Below are positions 34,913-45,084 of a stretch of DNA of 64,000 nucleotides, piece after piece (position 1 is the first letter of the stretch; every line of letters begins with the position of its first letter). This DNA comes from Flectonema sp. DT1601 (lineage: Eukaryota > Euglenozoa > Diplonemea > Diplonemida > Diplonemidae). The notes beneath the pieces were generated by a model that was given only the letters and a program-made list of their open reading frames with translations, did no database searches and was not told the DNA's origin. A program made the position numbers and the translations under genes. The stretch spans positions 536,001-600,000 of the forward strand of contig OZ025839.1 in assembly GCA_964019425.1 (NCBI GenBank), given 5' to 3'.

Positions 34913-37531
34913 ATGAATTCTCAACTAACGCTGGTGGCCTTGGCTGCCATTCTCTCCATCACATATGCGCAATCATGTGTTGCTATGGATTCCTCGAAGT
35001 GTGACTGCAGTTGGGCTAACGCAGGCAGCTGTGGTACCGACGATGGTTCAGAATGTAACTGTATGTGTTGCTGCCCTTTCACAGGGAGCTGTAATTACAA
35101 CGGCGGTGGAGGTGGAGGAAGTGGAGGTTCCTGCTCCATGCCACCTGGTATTCCATCTAACCCAGCATCTGTTAACAATCGCGACTTTGTTGCTTGTCAC
35201 GGAAAACTAAGTTTGGGAGGATCATCTGGATTGCAACTTGTTGATGAAAATGGAGAAGCTGTCCAACTAATGGGAATGAGTTCACACGGACTGCATTGGT
35301 TTCCTGACTGTTACACAAAGGAGTCGATTACCTTCTTAGTTGAGAACTGGGGTATCAACTTATTCCGTGCTGCTATGTATATCGGAGAGAATGGGTACGC
35401 ATCAAACCCAAGTCATAAAGATATAGTGAAGGACATCGTACGATGGTGTAAGGAATTAGGAATCTACGTAATGATCGATTGGCACATCCTTTCACCTGGT
35501 AACCCAAATGCAGCAACATACTCTGGAGCAGATGACTTCTGGCGTGAGATGGCTACCTTGTACAAAGATGAGAAACACGTTTTATATGAAGTAGCTAATG
35601 AACCAAATGGTGTTAATTGGAGTGAAGTAAAACAATATCACGATCGTATTATTGATATCATCAGAGTTGTTGACTCTGAGACCATCATCATCTGTGGTAC
35701 CCCAACATGGAGTCAGGAGATCGATCAGGCAGCTGGGAATCCAGTTGCTAAGCCTTACAATGTGATGTACACATTTCACTTTTATGCTGGCAGTCACACC
35801 TCACTGTTGGGGAGGGTTGAGCAGTACGCATCACAAATTCCTATCTTCGTAACGGAATGGGGAACTTCGCAAGCGAATGGTGATGGAGGTCCGTACTTGA
35901 CTGAGGCGATGCAGTTTCTTGATTTGTTTGCGAGTGCAGGAAGTGCTAAGGTATCGCTGAGTTTCGCTCAGTGGAGTTACGCTGACAAGAATGAAGTGTC
36001 AGCCGCCCTGACTTCTGGAGCTTGCGGTTCGAAGTCCTGGGACTCGACATCCTGTTCGGGTACTTTCTTAAAGAACTACATTAAGAGTAAAGTGACTACT
36101 TGTTCAACTTCATCTCCGATACCTTTGGTGAGTAGTTCACCAATTACTTCATCATCAGCACCACAGTCACAGGCACCCCCGCAAGGTTCTCGAGCACCAT
36201 CTCAAGCACCCCCGCAGGATTCACGAGCACCATCACAGGCCCCTCAACGGGATTCTCGAGCACCATCTCAAGCACCCCCGCAGGATTCACGAGCACCACA
36301 GCAACCATCAGATTCCCCAATTAGATCATCATCACCTAATTCGATAACTTCATCACCTCCAATGTCTAGTACTCCTCCTGGTGCTTCAGTATCACCATCG
36401 ACTGTAACTCCAACAACAATCTGTAGAGAGTGGAGTGATTGCACTACAACTGTAAACTGTTGTCCATCGGGTACTCAATGTTTTAAGAAAGATGATTACT
36501 ATTCGCAGTGTTTGAAGGAATGCACTGACTCCACTTGGGAATGTACTGTCGTTGGAACATCGCCCCCTGTACCAGCACCTGGTTACGGAATGTGTAGCGA
36601 AGTAATAGATAGATGGGGTGGTTGTACAGCAGCGCCATATTGTTGTGATGAAGCAGCTGGTTTGAAATGTTTTGAGAAGAACACTTACTATGCACAATGT
36701 ATGACTACTTGTGATTCTACATCACAGTCTAATAGTGGATGGTCTTGCAGGGACTTGGGATTGGTAAAGGACTCCAGTGAGTTAGCGAGAGCTGGTAGTA
36801 CTGCCCCCAGATGTACATGTGCGGAGTGGCAAACTGCTGACACATATTGTACTGTTGGATCGTCTTGTTCAATCATTCCGAGGACGGGTACCTGCAGTTA
36901 TGGATCAACAAAATGTTTTGGAAATTCAGAAGCCGCATCTAAAGCAAGAAAAGTTATTTCGTTTGTCTTAAAGAACAGTGTCAGCAATTTCGACGAAAAA
37001 GCTTTCAAAACTCTTGTGAAGCAGTCTCTGCGTGATACCACATCAGTTGTTTTGATTAGATATTTGTGTCCATCAAGTAACTGTCCAGGTGGTCGATGTA
37101 ACGATCCGTTTGCAACAGTTTCTGGTTGTTTAACAAATTATAATTTAGCGACCAACAGAGTTAGTATTCTTCAAAGTCAAGAAGATGATGATGGAAGTGT
37201 TGTTGCTTTTGAAATCAAAGGATCTGATATCGGAATAGTCGAATCTTACACAAACAAACAACTGCCAGGAGTTGTGTCAATGAGTGATCGTTGGGAACCA
37301 GAGCATTCTTCTGAAATTAAGAAGAGTGAAGACGATGACAGTCCAGTTGGGATTATCATAGGAATAGTTCTCGGGATCTTTGGATGTGTTTCTCTTACAG
37401 GGGTTGCGATATTCCTCCGTAAGCGCAAAACGAACAGTCTACATCAAACTCCAAGTTTCACTTCTCCCATGTCAGAACTTGACGATGAGATAATGTTCTC
37501 TGATGATGGTCCCAACGGAGAAACAATCTAA
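34913..37531 (+). CDS. Membrane-anchored GH5 cellulase with two CBM1-like modules
   Basis: The intronless 872-residue protein has a signal peptide (residues 1-19), then a small Cys-rich domain (about 21-60, with CDCSWANAGSCG and MCCC) and a Gly linker. The GH5 barrel spans about 85-400. It carries IYVMIDWHI, the acid/base in YEVANEPNG (E230) and the nucleophile in FVTEWGTS (E315), as in GH5 subfamily 2 endo-beta-1,4-glucanases. A linker with 13-residue Ser/Ala/Pro/Gln repeats leads to two Cys-rich CBM1-like modules (about 503-545 and 560-600), a conserved Cys/alpha-beta domain (about 610-795: CRDLG, KVISFVLKN, YLCPSS, CPGGRC, SVVAFEI), a transmembrane helix (about 811-834) and an acidic 37-residue tail. 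From the linker on, the layout matches the GH18 chitinase at 16115. The enzyme should face the outside or a vacuole lumen and cut cellulose. Its codons are A/T-rich like the neighbours, unlike the chitinase. Confidence 0.95.
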   Translation: MNSQLTLVALAAILSITYAQSCVAMDSSKCDCSWANAGSCGTDDGSECNCMCCCPFTGSCNYNGGGGGGSGGSCSMPPGIPSNPASVNNRDFVACHGKLSLGGSSGLQLVDENGEAVQLMGMSSHGLHWFPDCYTKESITFLVENWGINLFRAAMYIGENGYASNPSHKDIVKDIVRWCKELGIYVMIDWHILSPGNPNAATYSGADDFWREMATLYKDEKHVLYEVANEPNGVNWSEVKQYHDRIIDIIRVVDSETIIICGTPTWSQEIDQAAGNPVAKPYNVMYTFHFYAGSHTSLLGRVEQYASQIPIFVTEWGTSQANGDGGPYLTEAMQFLDLFASAGSAKVSLSFAQWSYADKNEVSAALTSGACGSKSWDSTSCSGTFLKNYIKSKVTTCSTSSPIPLVSSSPITSSSAPQSQAPPQGSRAPSQAPPQDSRAPSQAPQRDSRAPSQAPPQDSRAPQQPSDSPIRSSSPNSITSSPPMSSTPPGASVSPSTVTPTTICREWSDCTTTVNCCPSGTQCFKKDDYYSQCLKECTDSTWECTVVGTSPPVPAPGYGMCSEVIDRWGGCTAAPYCCDEAAGLKCFEKNTYYAQCMTTCDSTSQSNSGWSCRDLGLVKDSSELARAGSTAPRCTCAEWQTADTYCTVGSSCSIIPRTGTCSYGSTKCFGNSEAASKARKVISFVLKNSVSNFDEKAFKTLVKQSLRDTTSVVLIRYLCPSSNCPGGRCNDPFATVSGCLTNYNLATNRVSILQSQEDDDGSVVAFEIKGSDIGIVESYTNKQLPGVVSMSDRWEPEHSSEIKKSEDDDSPVGIIIGIVLGIFGCVSLTGVAIFLRKRKTNSLHQTPSFTSPMSELDDEIMFSDDGPNGETI
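36165..36300 (+). repeat. 39-bp tandem repeat in the cellulase linker
   Basis: About three to four copies encode SRAPSQAPPQD-type units. The two linkers in the window use different repeat sequences, so they expanded independently of the shared flanking modules. Confidence 0.8.
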
Positions 37532-38848
37532 TCAAATACTCTTTTATGTGTGTGCTTTTTATAAATAGTAATCTTGCTGACACGCGGCATCTTTTTCGGC
37601 GTAACGCTCCAGCAATTGCTACTTAGAAGAGAAAAAGAAAAAACTAATATAGTCGCGAACAAGAATTAAGTATTTTAAGTAACGTTAAAAGTAACAGTCG
37701 TAGCAGCCCAGCATCGTCTCATTCAACACGACGATATCTAAAAGCACTTTTTTTTTTTTTTTTCCCTTTGCCGTTCGTGTCTTGTCCTGGGTTGTCAACC
37801 AGGGATGACTCGAATTCGATGGATATTTGTATTTTAGTGCTTTGATAACACTTTCTGATTTAAAGAAATATTATTTACAGCCTCCCGTGAGTAGTAGTAG
37901 TATTCCTCTCAAGACCGAAGTTAAGAAAGAAAAAAAAAAACAAAAAAAAAAAAAACAGTACGATTAGTTATCCTCTTTTTCTTTTTTTTTCCCCCCTTTT
38001 TTTTTGTTCCCCTATTCAAAAGTAACTCACTCAGTCTTATTCGGTAGATTGAAATCTTTTAAACAGTTCTGTAAGTATCTCCACATATTCACGTGATAAT
38101 AAAAATTCTTTGTCTTTTTTTTTTATAAAGAAGAAAAAACCTGGAGAAAAAAGGTAACAACATAAATGTATAACTATTCTACACGTTGGGGCATTCATTT
38201 GCACGTCGTGTTTTTTTTTGTTTCACAGCGTTGCTTTTACCCTCTCTGGATAACATATTGGATATTGTGGGAATAAGAATCGAACTTGAACTCATATTTC
38301 TGGTTTTGGAATCACTTGCTACACTTTTTTTTTTCCCTGTTTTTTTTCTTTCTTTTACAAGGGAAGGAATGTTGGTGTCACACATCATCTGCAAACCCAA
38401 AAAGCCGATCGATCTGTGTACAATCGAGCCTTTCCCCCTTTTTTTGCACGCTGCCGCTGACAGTCAAGATTGTCAGAGAAATTGTTGTTCCTTTGAGCTT
38501 AAGAATGCAGTATCAAATTACCCAGTTTTTCATCCTTGCAAGACTCAGTCAAGTCAACTAACCATCTGTGGCTGTGTGGGAATGGTCCGAAGAAAGAGTT
38601 TTTTTTATTTTTTAACTCGGAAAAAAAAAACCCAAACTGTTATTTTATTTGTTGTCCTTACGATTTTATTGACTTTGACTGATTTGATAATAATAATACA
38701 AATTCTTGTTGCTGTTGGTATTTATATTATTAAACTTTTCTCCTTATATGACAGAATAAAATATATCGATCACTGAGGACGAGCAAATTTGGTTTATTTG
38801 TTGATCTAAATTATTATTGTTATTAAAAAGATATAATCAGATCACAAC
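37532..38848. other. Intergenic region, no convincing gene
   Basis: Contains T runs (37747-37762, 37982-38005) and A runs (37929-37956). A 196-residue frame ends at 38776 but begins with TTG, is T-rich and matches nothing I recognise, so I treat it as non-coding. Confidence 0.5.
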
Positions 38849-41800
38849 ATGGATGCAACGATCCCTCTAGTGGCGCAGTTCTTAGAGCTGAAAGAGATAA
38901 TAAATTGCTCAACAGTATGTAGCTCTTGGAGGAAACGTATACTACGACATGATCTACTGTGGGAACTTATGATCAAAAAAGATACTGATATTCTAAATGG
39001 TGAAATTCAAAGTGGTATTTCTACTTTAAGTTTTGAAGTGTACAGACATGGCAGAACTGGTCAGGAAATTGAAACTAACATGATGCTTCAACGGCTGTCT
39101 GAAAAAGTCTACGAAAGTACTATTGTACCAAGGCTTGCATACCGTCGTATACAGAGAATTAATAAGAAAATTAATAAAAATAATCTTCAGGCCAGACCTT
39201 ATCGCTGGAAACACTTATCAAATTTTCAGAAAGTCGTCGGAATTCCGATGACTACGTTGGTATCACCAGCTCTGTTGTTTCTCTTCTTAAAGAGATTATC
39301 GTCTTTCATAATTAATCCTTTGAATACTTATGTGTTTGTTCCAATTAAGGGTTTTATTAAAAACAAATCAGCGATTTTCAGAAATCGTTTCCGACGAATA
39401 ATAACGTCAATTGGGAAGTTGGAAAGCAACTGTCGTATTCGTTTGAGGAAGTTGTTGGAATTAATTTCGAGAAGTGTTTGTGTTCGAATTCGTACTCCAA
39501 TAGCTAATCGCTGTCGGAAAGTAAAGACACGCATAGCAAATTTCTTTAGTTTTATAAATAGAAAAGTAAAGGAACTCTGCGAACGATTCTCGAAAATTAT
39601 TATTACTCCTGTCGGTGAAAAATTTAGAAAAATATTCTCCGCCATCAAAACATTCATCGTGAACCACGTTAGAGATCCGTTGACGAAGCTGTATCAAAAA
39701 ATTAAAATAAAAATGGTAAACTGGTTGGATTCTGTTACCAAATACACAACTAAGTTATTCACATCACTGAAACAAAAGTTTTACACTAATATTGTGCTTC
39801 CAATTAAATCATTTTTAATTAGATGCGGTGATTCTGTGGCAACGAAGGCGGCGATGGTAAAACTTTTTATAAAACTTCAAATCATCGAACGGTTTTACAA
39901 AAACATTGTCGTCCCAACCAAGTCGTCTGCGCGACGATGTGGTGCTGCTGTTGCAACGAAGGCGGCAAGTGCGAAACTTTTTATAAGAATTCAAATCATC
40001 GATCAGTTTTACAAACATATTATCCTTCCAATCAAATCGTCTTTAATTAGATGTGGTGATGCTGCAACAACGAAGGCGGCGATGGTAAAACTTTTTATAA
40101 AAATTCAGATCATCGAACGGTTTTACAAAAACATTGTCGTCCCAACCAAGTCGTCTGTACGTCGATGTGGTGCTGCTGTGGCAACGAAGGCAGCAAATGC
40201 GAAACTTTTTATTAGAATTCGAATCACAGATCCAATTTACAGAAATCTTTGTCGTAATGCAATTGCTGCGAAGAACAAACTTAAGAGAATAGGACAGTTT
40301 ATCTACCTAAGAGGTGATCCTCTGATTTCAGTCGAAGAAGCATTCAAAGTCCACAGCTATTCTCTTGGTAAGTTTGGTTCTATTCTTGAGCTGCAGAACT
40401 ACGCCAGTTACCGACAACTTGAAACTTCTGGTTTCAATGTTCTGAACACCCAAAGACCATATCCGATAATAATAATTGACAGGTCTAGCAGCATGGGATT
40501 GTGGTGTCCAATGGCTATAAAGAAGTTTATCCCTGATTCGTTAAAGTCATTGGGGTACAGTTCAACAGATGTTGTTACTCTGATGACGTTTGATAACAAC
40601 ACAGAAGTTTACCATTTGAAAATTCAAGAATTGAAATCCACTAACATGTCAAGCAGAGGAGGTACTGAAATAGCAACTTGCATCTCATCACTTTCAAATT
40701 GCATTTATGACCTTCGACTTGATGTTGACGATATTCATGTTATCGTTTTGTCAGACGGTGAAGTAACTGATATCGAAAAAGCATTTTTAGCTGTTGATGC
40801 TGCGACACCTAAGATTAATAACGTGTATTCCTCATGTTCTATTCGATCTGCTCTTTCTGTTATTCGTTTGAAAACAACCCCTGATGCCACTCCTGACATT
40901 CGATGCTTGTCCTGCATTGGAACTTTAACAACATCAAAATCACAAGTTGTTCATACAATAGATCTCAACGAGTTGTTTAAAAATGGAAAAAGAGGATCTG
41001 ATTTGTTATCAGCAGGAGGAAAATTAATAAGCGACAAACTGATTGAGTCATCAATCACCCATTATGGTTCAATTAAAGATAGATTTCACGTAGTAGTCCA
41101 TGCTGATGGTTGTAGTACGTCCCCGAACGTATTACAAGACGCTGATGAATATGTTACTGGTTCAACAAAAATGCAACTTGGAACATTGAAGAAGATGTTT
41201 CTTTATTGTAGTGAATGTGATCTTCAAAATGTTCAAATTGGAACCGTTAAAATAGAAGTAGCGAGTCACCCGACAGAGGAAATCACTTCTGAAGCATTAG
41301 ACAGTGTTCTGTGTACACTTGAATCTCAGTTAGCTTACGCAGCAATTGTCGGAAGGGATTGCAAGTCGATTCAAAAATTCAGAGAATCCGCAACTGTTTG
41401 GTTGGAACAACTGTCCATCATATTAGACGCCGCACATGCAAAGCCTCAGGCCCCAAAGATGCGAGACCGAGTATCGAACTTCGTCGATGCACTTGAAAGA
41501 CGTCAGAAGACTTCGACTCATCGATTACTTCAACTTGCTAATGATGATGTTGTTGCAAAACTTTCAGCTGGTCAACAGGCAGAGTTCATTGTTTCTGTAA
41601 AGTCAAGTACTGCCACAAAGAGAAGACTCGCAAAGAGAGCTCAAACAACAGATTCTGATTTAGACTTTGGTAGCGCGTGTGCTGCAGCCATCGCATCCTG
41701 TCCACTTGGTCACTTTCTGATGGGTGACAACGTTAGTGAGAGTGATCGTCTATTGGCAGAAGACATCACTCGATTGCAACACTTTTTAGAAGACGCTGGT

Positions 41801-43417
41801 TACGTTCCAGTGACAGAAATATTAGCAACCCTCGCTGATGATGAAAGTGTTCCTTACACAGTAGTGTGTCACAGAGACTACCCGGACCCGTGGCAATTTG
41901 AGGTCGACTCCGTTGACTGTAGCAGACGTGTAACAGAATGCCCAGGTCAGTTGGGATGTCCAGTGAGCTATCCAACAGTTTATGAAAAACTATCTGCTCC
42001 AAATGTTACGTTTACTAATACTATAAAAGGAACAGTTGGATCATTGCAAGCATCACTCGGTATCAGAGGTCAGTTGGCTAGAATACCTAATGATATTGAG
42101 GCTAGAGAAGCAGCAATCCTACTTCATCTAATCACACAGCAATACTACTCACAGAAAGTGTCTTCTGAGGATGTTAAGGTTGTAGTTGATTGTCTCATTT
42201 ATCGACTTCAAAAGCACTGCAAACATCTCTTATCTAATGTTCGTAGTATGTTGGAAGACGATCCTTTCAACTGTTTAATTGGATCTAATGACATTTCAAG
42301 TGTGTTAAAACCATGCTCTGCAATCATCACATCACAAACAATCTTTACCGAAGAACTTCTTAATGACATGCTACACGGAATTTATAAATTAAAAAGTTAC
42401 CTATCAGCAAAGAGACAGTACCGAAACGATGAAAGCAAGAGAAGTACAGCTATTAATCACTTGTTTGATATAGATGTGTCGGAATTATGTCCTGAACTCG
42501 ACTTTGAAAAGGAAACTGATGACGTATTAGAAGAGAGGTGTCTTCCGATAATTAAAAAGAATATTACAACTGAACGGTTGGCAGAATCTTTGGATTCAAA
42601 TGAGTTTTCTTGGGTGCCGGATGTGTTTCAGTTTAATAACATAAAGAGATTTATTATTGAGCGTGGTCTTTGTTCTGATTGTGATCAAAGTAACGCATTC
42701 ATACCAAACAACATGTCAAGGGTTGTGTTTAGGTCTGCTGTTGCTTGTCAGTCCATTCAATCTCCTAATGAAAAAAGTAGGCTCCAATCAACCTGCTTTG
42801 ACTCAGATGATTGTGCAATGACGTACATGCGAAATACTGCTATCGATAAGATTAGAGTTGTTTATGAGAAACGCATGTCTCTATTGATGGCTCAAGAAGC
42901 TTCAGAAAACTCTAAAAAACTAATAAACACCATGATTGACTTAACATGCATAAATAGGTTTTCTAAACTATTAACAACTTGGGTTGGTGACCGCTCAAAC
43001 ATCTACTACGGCAACATTCTAGATAAGGTGCTTGATTCTTCAATACAAGTTCCACTTAGAGATGAGAAGCTATACTTGTGTTTCACGGGTCAACTGCTTG
43101 GAGATTCAACTCCTGTATGGTCCCGTGGGAATATGTCAAACCCACATAAATACAAATCTTCAATTCAAAGTTTTTCGTCATCACTCTGGAATGATATTCT
43201 CGCAGCCTATGTTGTATTCTTAAAGAGCGGTCATACTTATCGCGATAATGGAGTGAACCGTCATGGTCATAGCAATGAAAAGAAATCATTTTTCGCACTT
43301 GGGTATCCATCACTTGAGGCTATGCACGATACAGACCCAGAAGCCTATGCGGAGTATGCGAAAGTTCACACGAATTGCTGTGGATTCAGATCAGGTAAGA
43401 AACTACGTACGACATAG
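38849..43417 (+). CDS. F-box and von Willebrand factor A domain protein with cationic helical repeats
   Basis: A single exon of 1522 residues. An F-box-like motif fills about residues 1-45 (VAQFLELKEIINCSTVCSSW, then LLWELM), suggesting SCF ubiquitin-ligase attachment. Residues 120-480 are a Lys/Arg- and aromatic-rich helical region ending in four 38-residue repeats (positions 39776-40231). A vWA domain follows with an intact metal-binding MIDAS: DRSSS (D544), T606 in GGTE, and D636 in LSDGE. About 800 further residues are globular and unrecognised, with scattered Cys pairs. No membrane segment is clear. F-box plus vWA is an uncommon pairing; I infer a substrate adaptor that may bind lipid or RNA through the cationic repeats. 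A donor-like gtaaga at 43395 could splice to 43523 and replace the last residues, but its acceptor is T-rich, unlike the others. Confidence 0.85.
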   Translation: MDATIPLVAQFLELKEIINCSTVCSSWRKRILRHDLLWELMIKKDTDILNGEIQSGISTLSFEVYRHGRTGQEIETNMMLQRLSEKVYESTIVPRLAYRRIQRINKKINKNNLQARPYRWKHLSNFQKVVGIPMTTLVSPALLFLFLKRLSSFIINPLNTYVFVPIKGFIKNKSAIFRNRFRRIITSIGKLESNCRIRLRKLLELISRSVCVRIRTPIANRCRKVKTRIANFFSFINRKVKELCERFSKIIITPVGEKFRKIFSAIKTFIVNHVRDPLTKLYQKIKIKMVNWLDSVTKYTTKLFTSLKQKFYTNIVLPIKSFLIRCGDSVATKAAMVKLFIKLQIIERFYKNIVVPTKSSARRCGAAVATKAASAKLFIRIQIIDQFYKHIILPIKSSLIRCGDAATTKAAMVKLFIKIQIIERFYKNIVVPTKSSVRRCGAAVATKAANAKLFIRIRITDPIYRNLCRNAIAAKNKLKRIGQFIYLRGDPLISVEEAFKVHSYSLGKFGSILELQNYASYRQLETSGFNVLNTQRPYPIIIIDRSSSMGLWCPMAIKKFIPDSLKSLGYSSTDVVTLMTFDNNTEVYHLKIQELKSTNMSSRGGTEIATCISSLSNCIYDLRLDVDDIHVIVLSDGEVTDIEKAFLAVDAATPKINNVYSSCSIRSALSVIRLKTTPDATPDIRCLSCIGTLTTSKSQVVHTIDLNELFKNGKRGSDLLSAGGKLISDKLIESSITHYGSIKDRFHVVVHADGCSTSPNVLQDADEYVTGSTKMQLGTLKKMFLYCSECDLQNVQIGTVKIEVASHPTEEITSEALDSVLCTLESQLAYAAIVGRDCKSIQKFRESATVWLEQLSIILDAAHAKPQAPKMRDRVSNFVDALERRQKTSTHRLLQLANDDVVAKLSAGQQAEFIVSVKSSTATKRRLAKRAQTTDSDLDFGSACAAAIASCPLGHFLMGDNVSESDRLLAEDITRLQHFLEDAGYVPVTEILATLADDESVPYTVVCHRDYPDPWQFEVDSVDCSRRVTECPGQLGCPVSYPTVYEKLSAPNVTFTNTIKGTVGSLQASLGIRGQLARIPNDIEAREAAILLHLITQQYYSQKVSSEDVKVVVDCLIYRLQKHCKHLLSNVRSMLEDDPFNCLIGSNDISSVLKPCSAIITSQTIFTEELLNDMLHGIYKLKSYLSAKRQYRNDESKRSTAINHLFDIDVSELCPELDFEKETDDVLEERCLPIIKKNITTERLAESLDSNEFSWVPDVFQFNNIKRFIIERGLCSDCDQSNAFIPNNMSRVVFRSAVACQSIQSPNEKSRLQSTCFDSDDCAMTYMRNTAIDKIRVVYEKRMSLLMAQEASENSKKLINTMIDLTCINRFSKLLTTWVGDRSNIYYGNILDKVLDSSIQVPLRDEKLYLCFTGQLLGDSTPVWSRGNMSNPHKYKSSIQSFSSSLWNDILAAYVVFLKSGHTYRDNGVNRHGHSNEKKSFFALGYPSLEAMHDTDPEAYAEYAKVHTNCCGFRSGKKLRTT
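39776..40231 (+). repeat. Four 38-residue (114-bp) tandem repeats in the F-box/vWA gene
   Basis: The units alternate as an A-B-A-B dimer of 228 bp: units starting FYTNIVLPIKS and FYKHIILPIKS, and two starting FYKNIVVPTKS. The two B copies are nearly identical in DNA, indicating a recent duplication of the dimer. Confidence 0.9.
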
Positions 43418-43917
43418 AAATCGAATAGCCCGTCACATTAGTATCATTATTATTATTACCTTTTATTTATTTTACACTACCCGAAGCGCTGCGCCTTTGC
43501 GATGTGCTGCTTCTTCTGACAGACTCTAACGGATATTACAATGCAGTTGTTTGTTGTTTTCCTCTCTTTTCTTTTATTCCACGCCGGTCGCTTGCTCTCT
43601 AACCCTGTGACTGTATTTGCTTTTTCCTTCTTGAACTTGTTTTTTTCCTAACTTAACTTTTCGCGATCTTCTACTGCTGCTTGTTCATGTACGGTCTCAT
43701 CTAGCAAGGCTGTGCAAAGTTTGTGGTTTTTGTGATCCTTAAAACTCTGAAATTATTCTACGGGATTATCTATTTTGTTCTTGTAGCACATTACTTTATA
43801 AAGTGATTTCAAATAGTGTCAATATTGTTAATGATCAAATTAATTCATTTTTTTAAAGCCCTATAAACCAACACAAAGCAAAAACAAAACCAAAAAAAAA
43901 AAAAAAAAAAAATACGA
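43418..43917. other. Intergenic region
   Basis: No gene seen. It is T-rich with a short 36-codon frame from ATG 43540 that looks like a signal peptide but continues to nothing. The sequence cattttttt followed by aaag ends at 43858, 59 bases before the next ATG. Confidence 0.5.
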
Positions 43918-45084
43918 ATGGTGAGTGAGGTGATATTTACTACGGATACGGAAGTGGATGTGAAGGGAAATGAGAATTTCAATTTTAAGATGAAGTTGAA
44001 CGTGGATGCTATTCCGTGGTTTCCAAAAGGAGGTGCGGCTGAAAGTGTTTCACCATCATCAGCCTCTCCAATACCATCACCAGGTCCTACTAAAATTGAT
44101 AAAGGAACTCTACTCATGTTAAACACAAAAAATACTAAACCACATCCCGGTATCCCGGACGACATCCGTGTTACCCTCCCTCTGTCACCAGCAACAGGAA
44201 GGAAAATGTGTAAACACTTTGCGAAGACTGGAAGATGCAAAAAAGGTGAATCCTGCATGTTCCTTCATGAAATGGATCTTGACTTAAGAAGAAAGTTACA
44301 ACTGGAACGAGAAGAAACAGCTGTAAAGAAAGCTATTGAACTCGACATTGAAAATAAAGAAAAAGAAACAAAGATGACAAATGCTGGAGAGAGAACAGTT
44401 TATGTCATTGGGTTCGACAGTAGTACTTCAGAAGAATCATTTCTCGCGCTGATGTTCTTATGTGGAACGGTCAGTAAATTTCAACTTTGTGGTGACATCA
44501 GACAACCCACAAGATATGGATTCGTTGAATTCAGTACTTCATCAGGAGCTCAGAAAGCCCTCTCTCTGGACGGTAGGAAGTTTGGAACCAAAACAATCAA
44601 AATATCGATGGCTAAAGAAAACATTAAAGGAGGAGTTACTCTTCAAGAAGAACATCAACTTCCAATACTCACAGCTGCCGTAATTCGTCGGGAAAGACAA
44701 CCTCTTTATAAATTAAATGACATTAGAAAGTTGTACCTACCAGCAGTAGATATTCTAACTCACATTAAGAGTGCGAAGTCGTCAGCGTTGTTAGCGAAGT
44801 ACGATGATATAGGATGTGACTCTTTTAGTTTTAATGGATTTGTTCAACCGATTCAAGAAGATGGTGCGACACCACCAGACACTCCATTGCATCCGTTAAA
44901 GTTGAGTACGGCAGAGTCAATGTTTACATTATTACAGTTAACGCTATCAACTGGTCCTGACATTTCAGATCAAGGAGATGTATTGGAGGCATCGTCCGCT
45001 TCATCTGAAACAGATTCACAGGAGGACTTAGAAGAGGAAGTCGAACACGAAGAGTCTACTCAACAAGAAGAAACCACATCCTAA
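43918..45084 (+). CDS. CCCH zinc-finger and RRM RNA-binding protein
   Basis: A single exon of 388 residues. A C-x8-C-x5-C-x3-H zinc finger occupies residues 98-117 (C98, C107, C113, H117; CKHFAKTGRCKKGESCMFLH). An RRM spans about 159-238 with RNP2-like VYVIGF and RNP1-like RYGFVEFS. The phrases LMFLCGTVSKFQLCGD and FSTSSGAQKALSLDG resemble the RRMs of plant PABP-interacting CID proteins. The N-terminus and the acidic Glu/Ser-rich C-terminus look disordered. A role in mRNA stability or translation is inferred from these domains. The upstream 20 bases are nearly pure A. Confidence 0.88.
   Translation: MVSEVIFTTDTEVDVKGNENFNFKMKLNVDAIPWFPKGGAAESVSPSSASPIPSPGPTKIDKGTLLMLNTKNTKPHPGIPDDIRVTLPLSPATGRKMCKHFAKTGRCKKGESCMFLHEMDLDLRRKLQLEREETAVKKAIELDIENKEKETKMTNAGERTVYVIGFDSSTSEESFLALMFLCGTVSKFQLCGDIRQPTRYGFVEFSTSSGAQKALSLDGRKFGTKTIKISMAKENIKGGVTLQEEHQLPILTAAVIRRERQPLYKLNDIRKLYLPAVDILTHIKSAKSSALLAKYDDIGCDSFSFNGFVQPIQEDGATPPDTPLHPLKLSTAESMFTLLQLTLSTGPDISDQGDVLEASSASSETDSQEDLEEEVEHEESTQQEETTS

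Noticed and set aside
38186-38776. 196-codon frame between the cellulase and the F-box gene
   Set aside because: Starts with TTG, is dominated by T-rich tracts, and has no recognisable domain.
43395-43620. Extra 3' exon for the F-box/vWA gene via donor 43395 and acceptor 43522
   Set aside because: The 128-nt intron would have a T-rich acceptor, unlike the cis-introns elsewhere, and the added tail is low-complexity.
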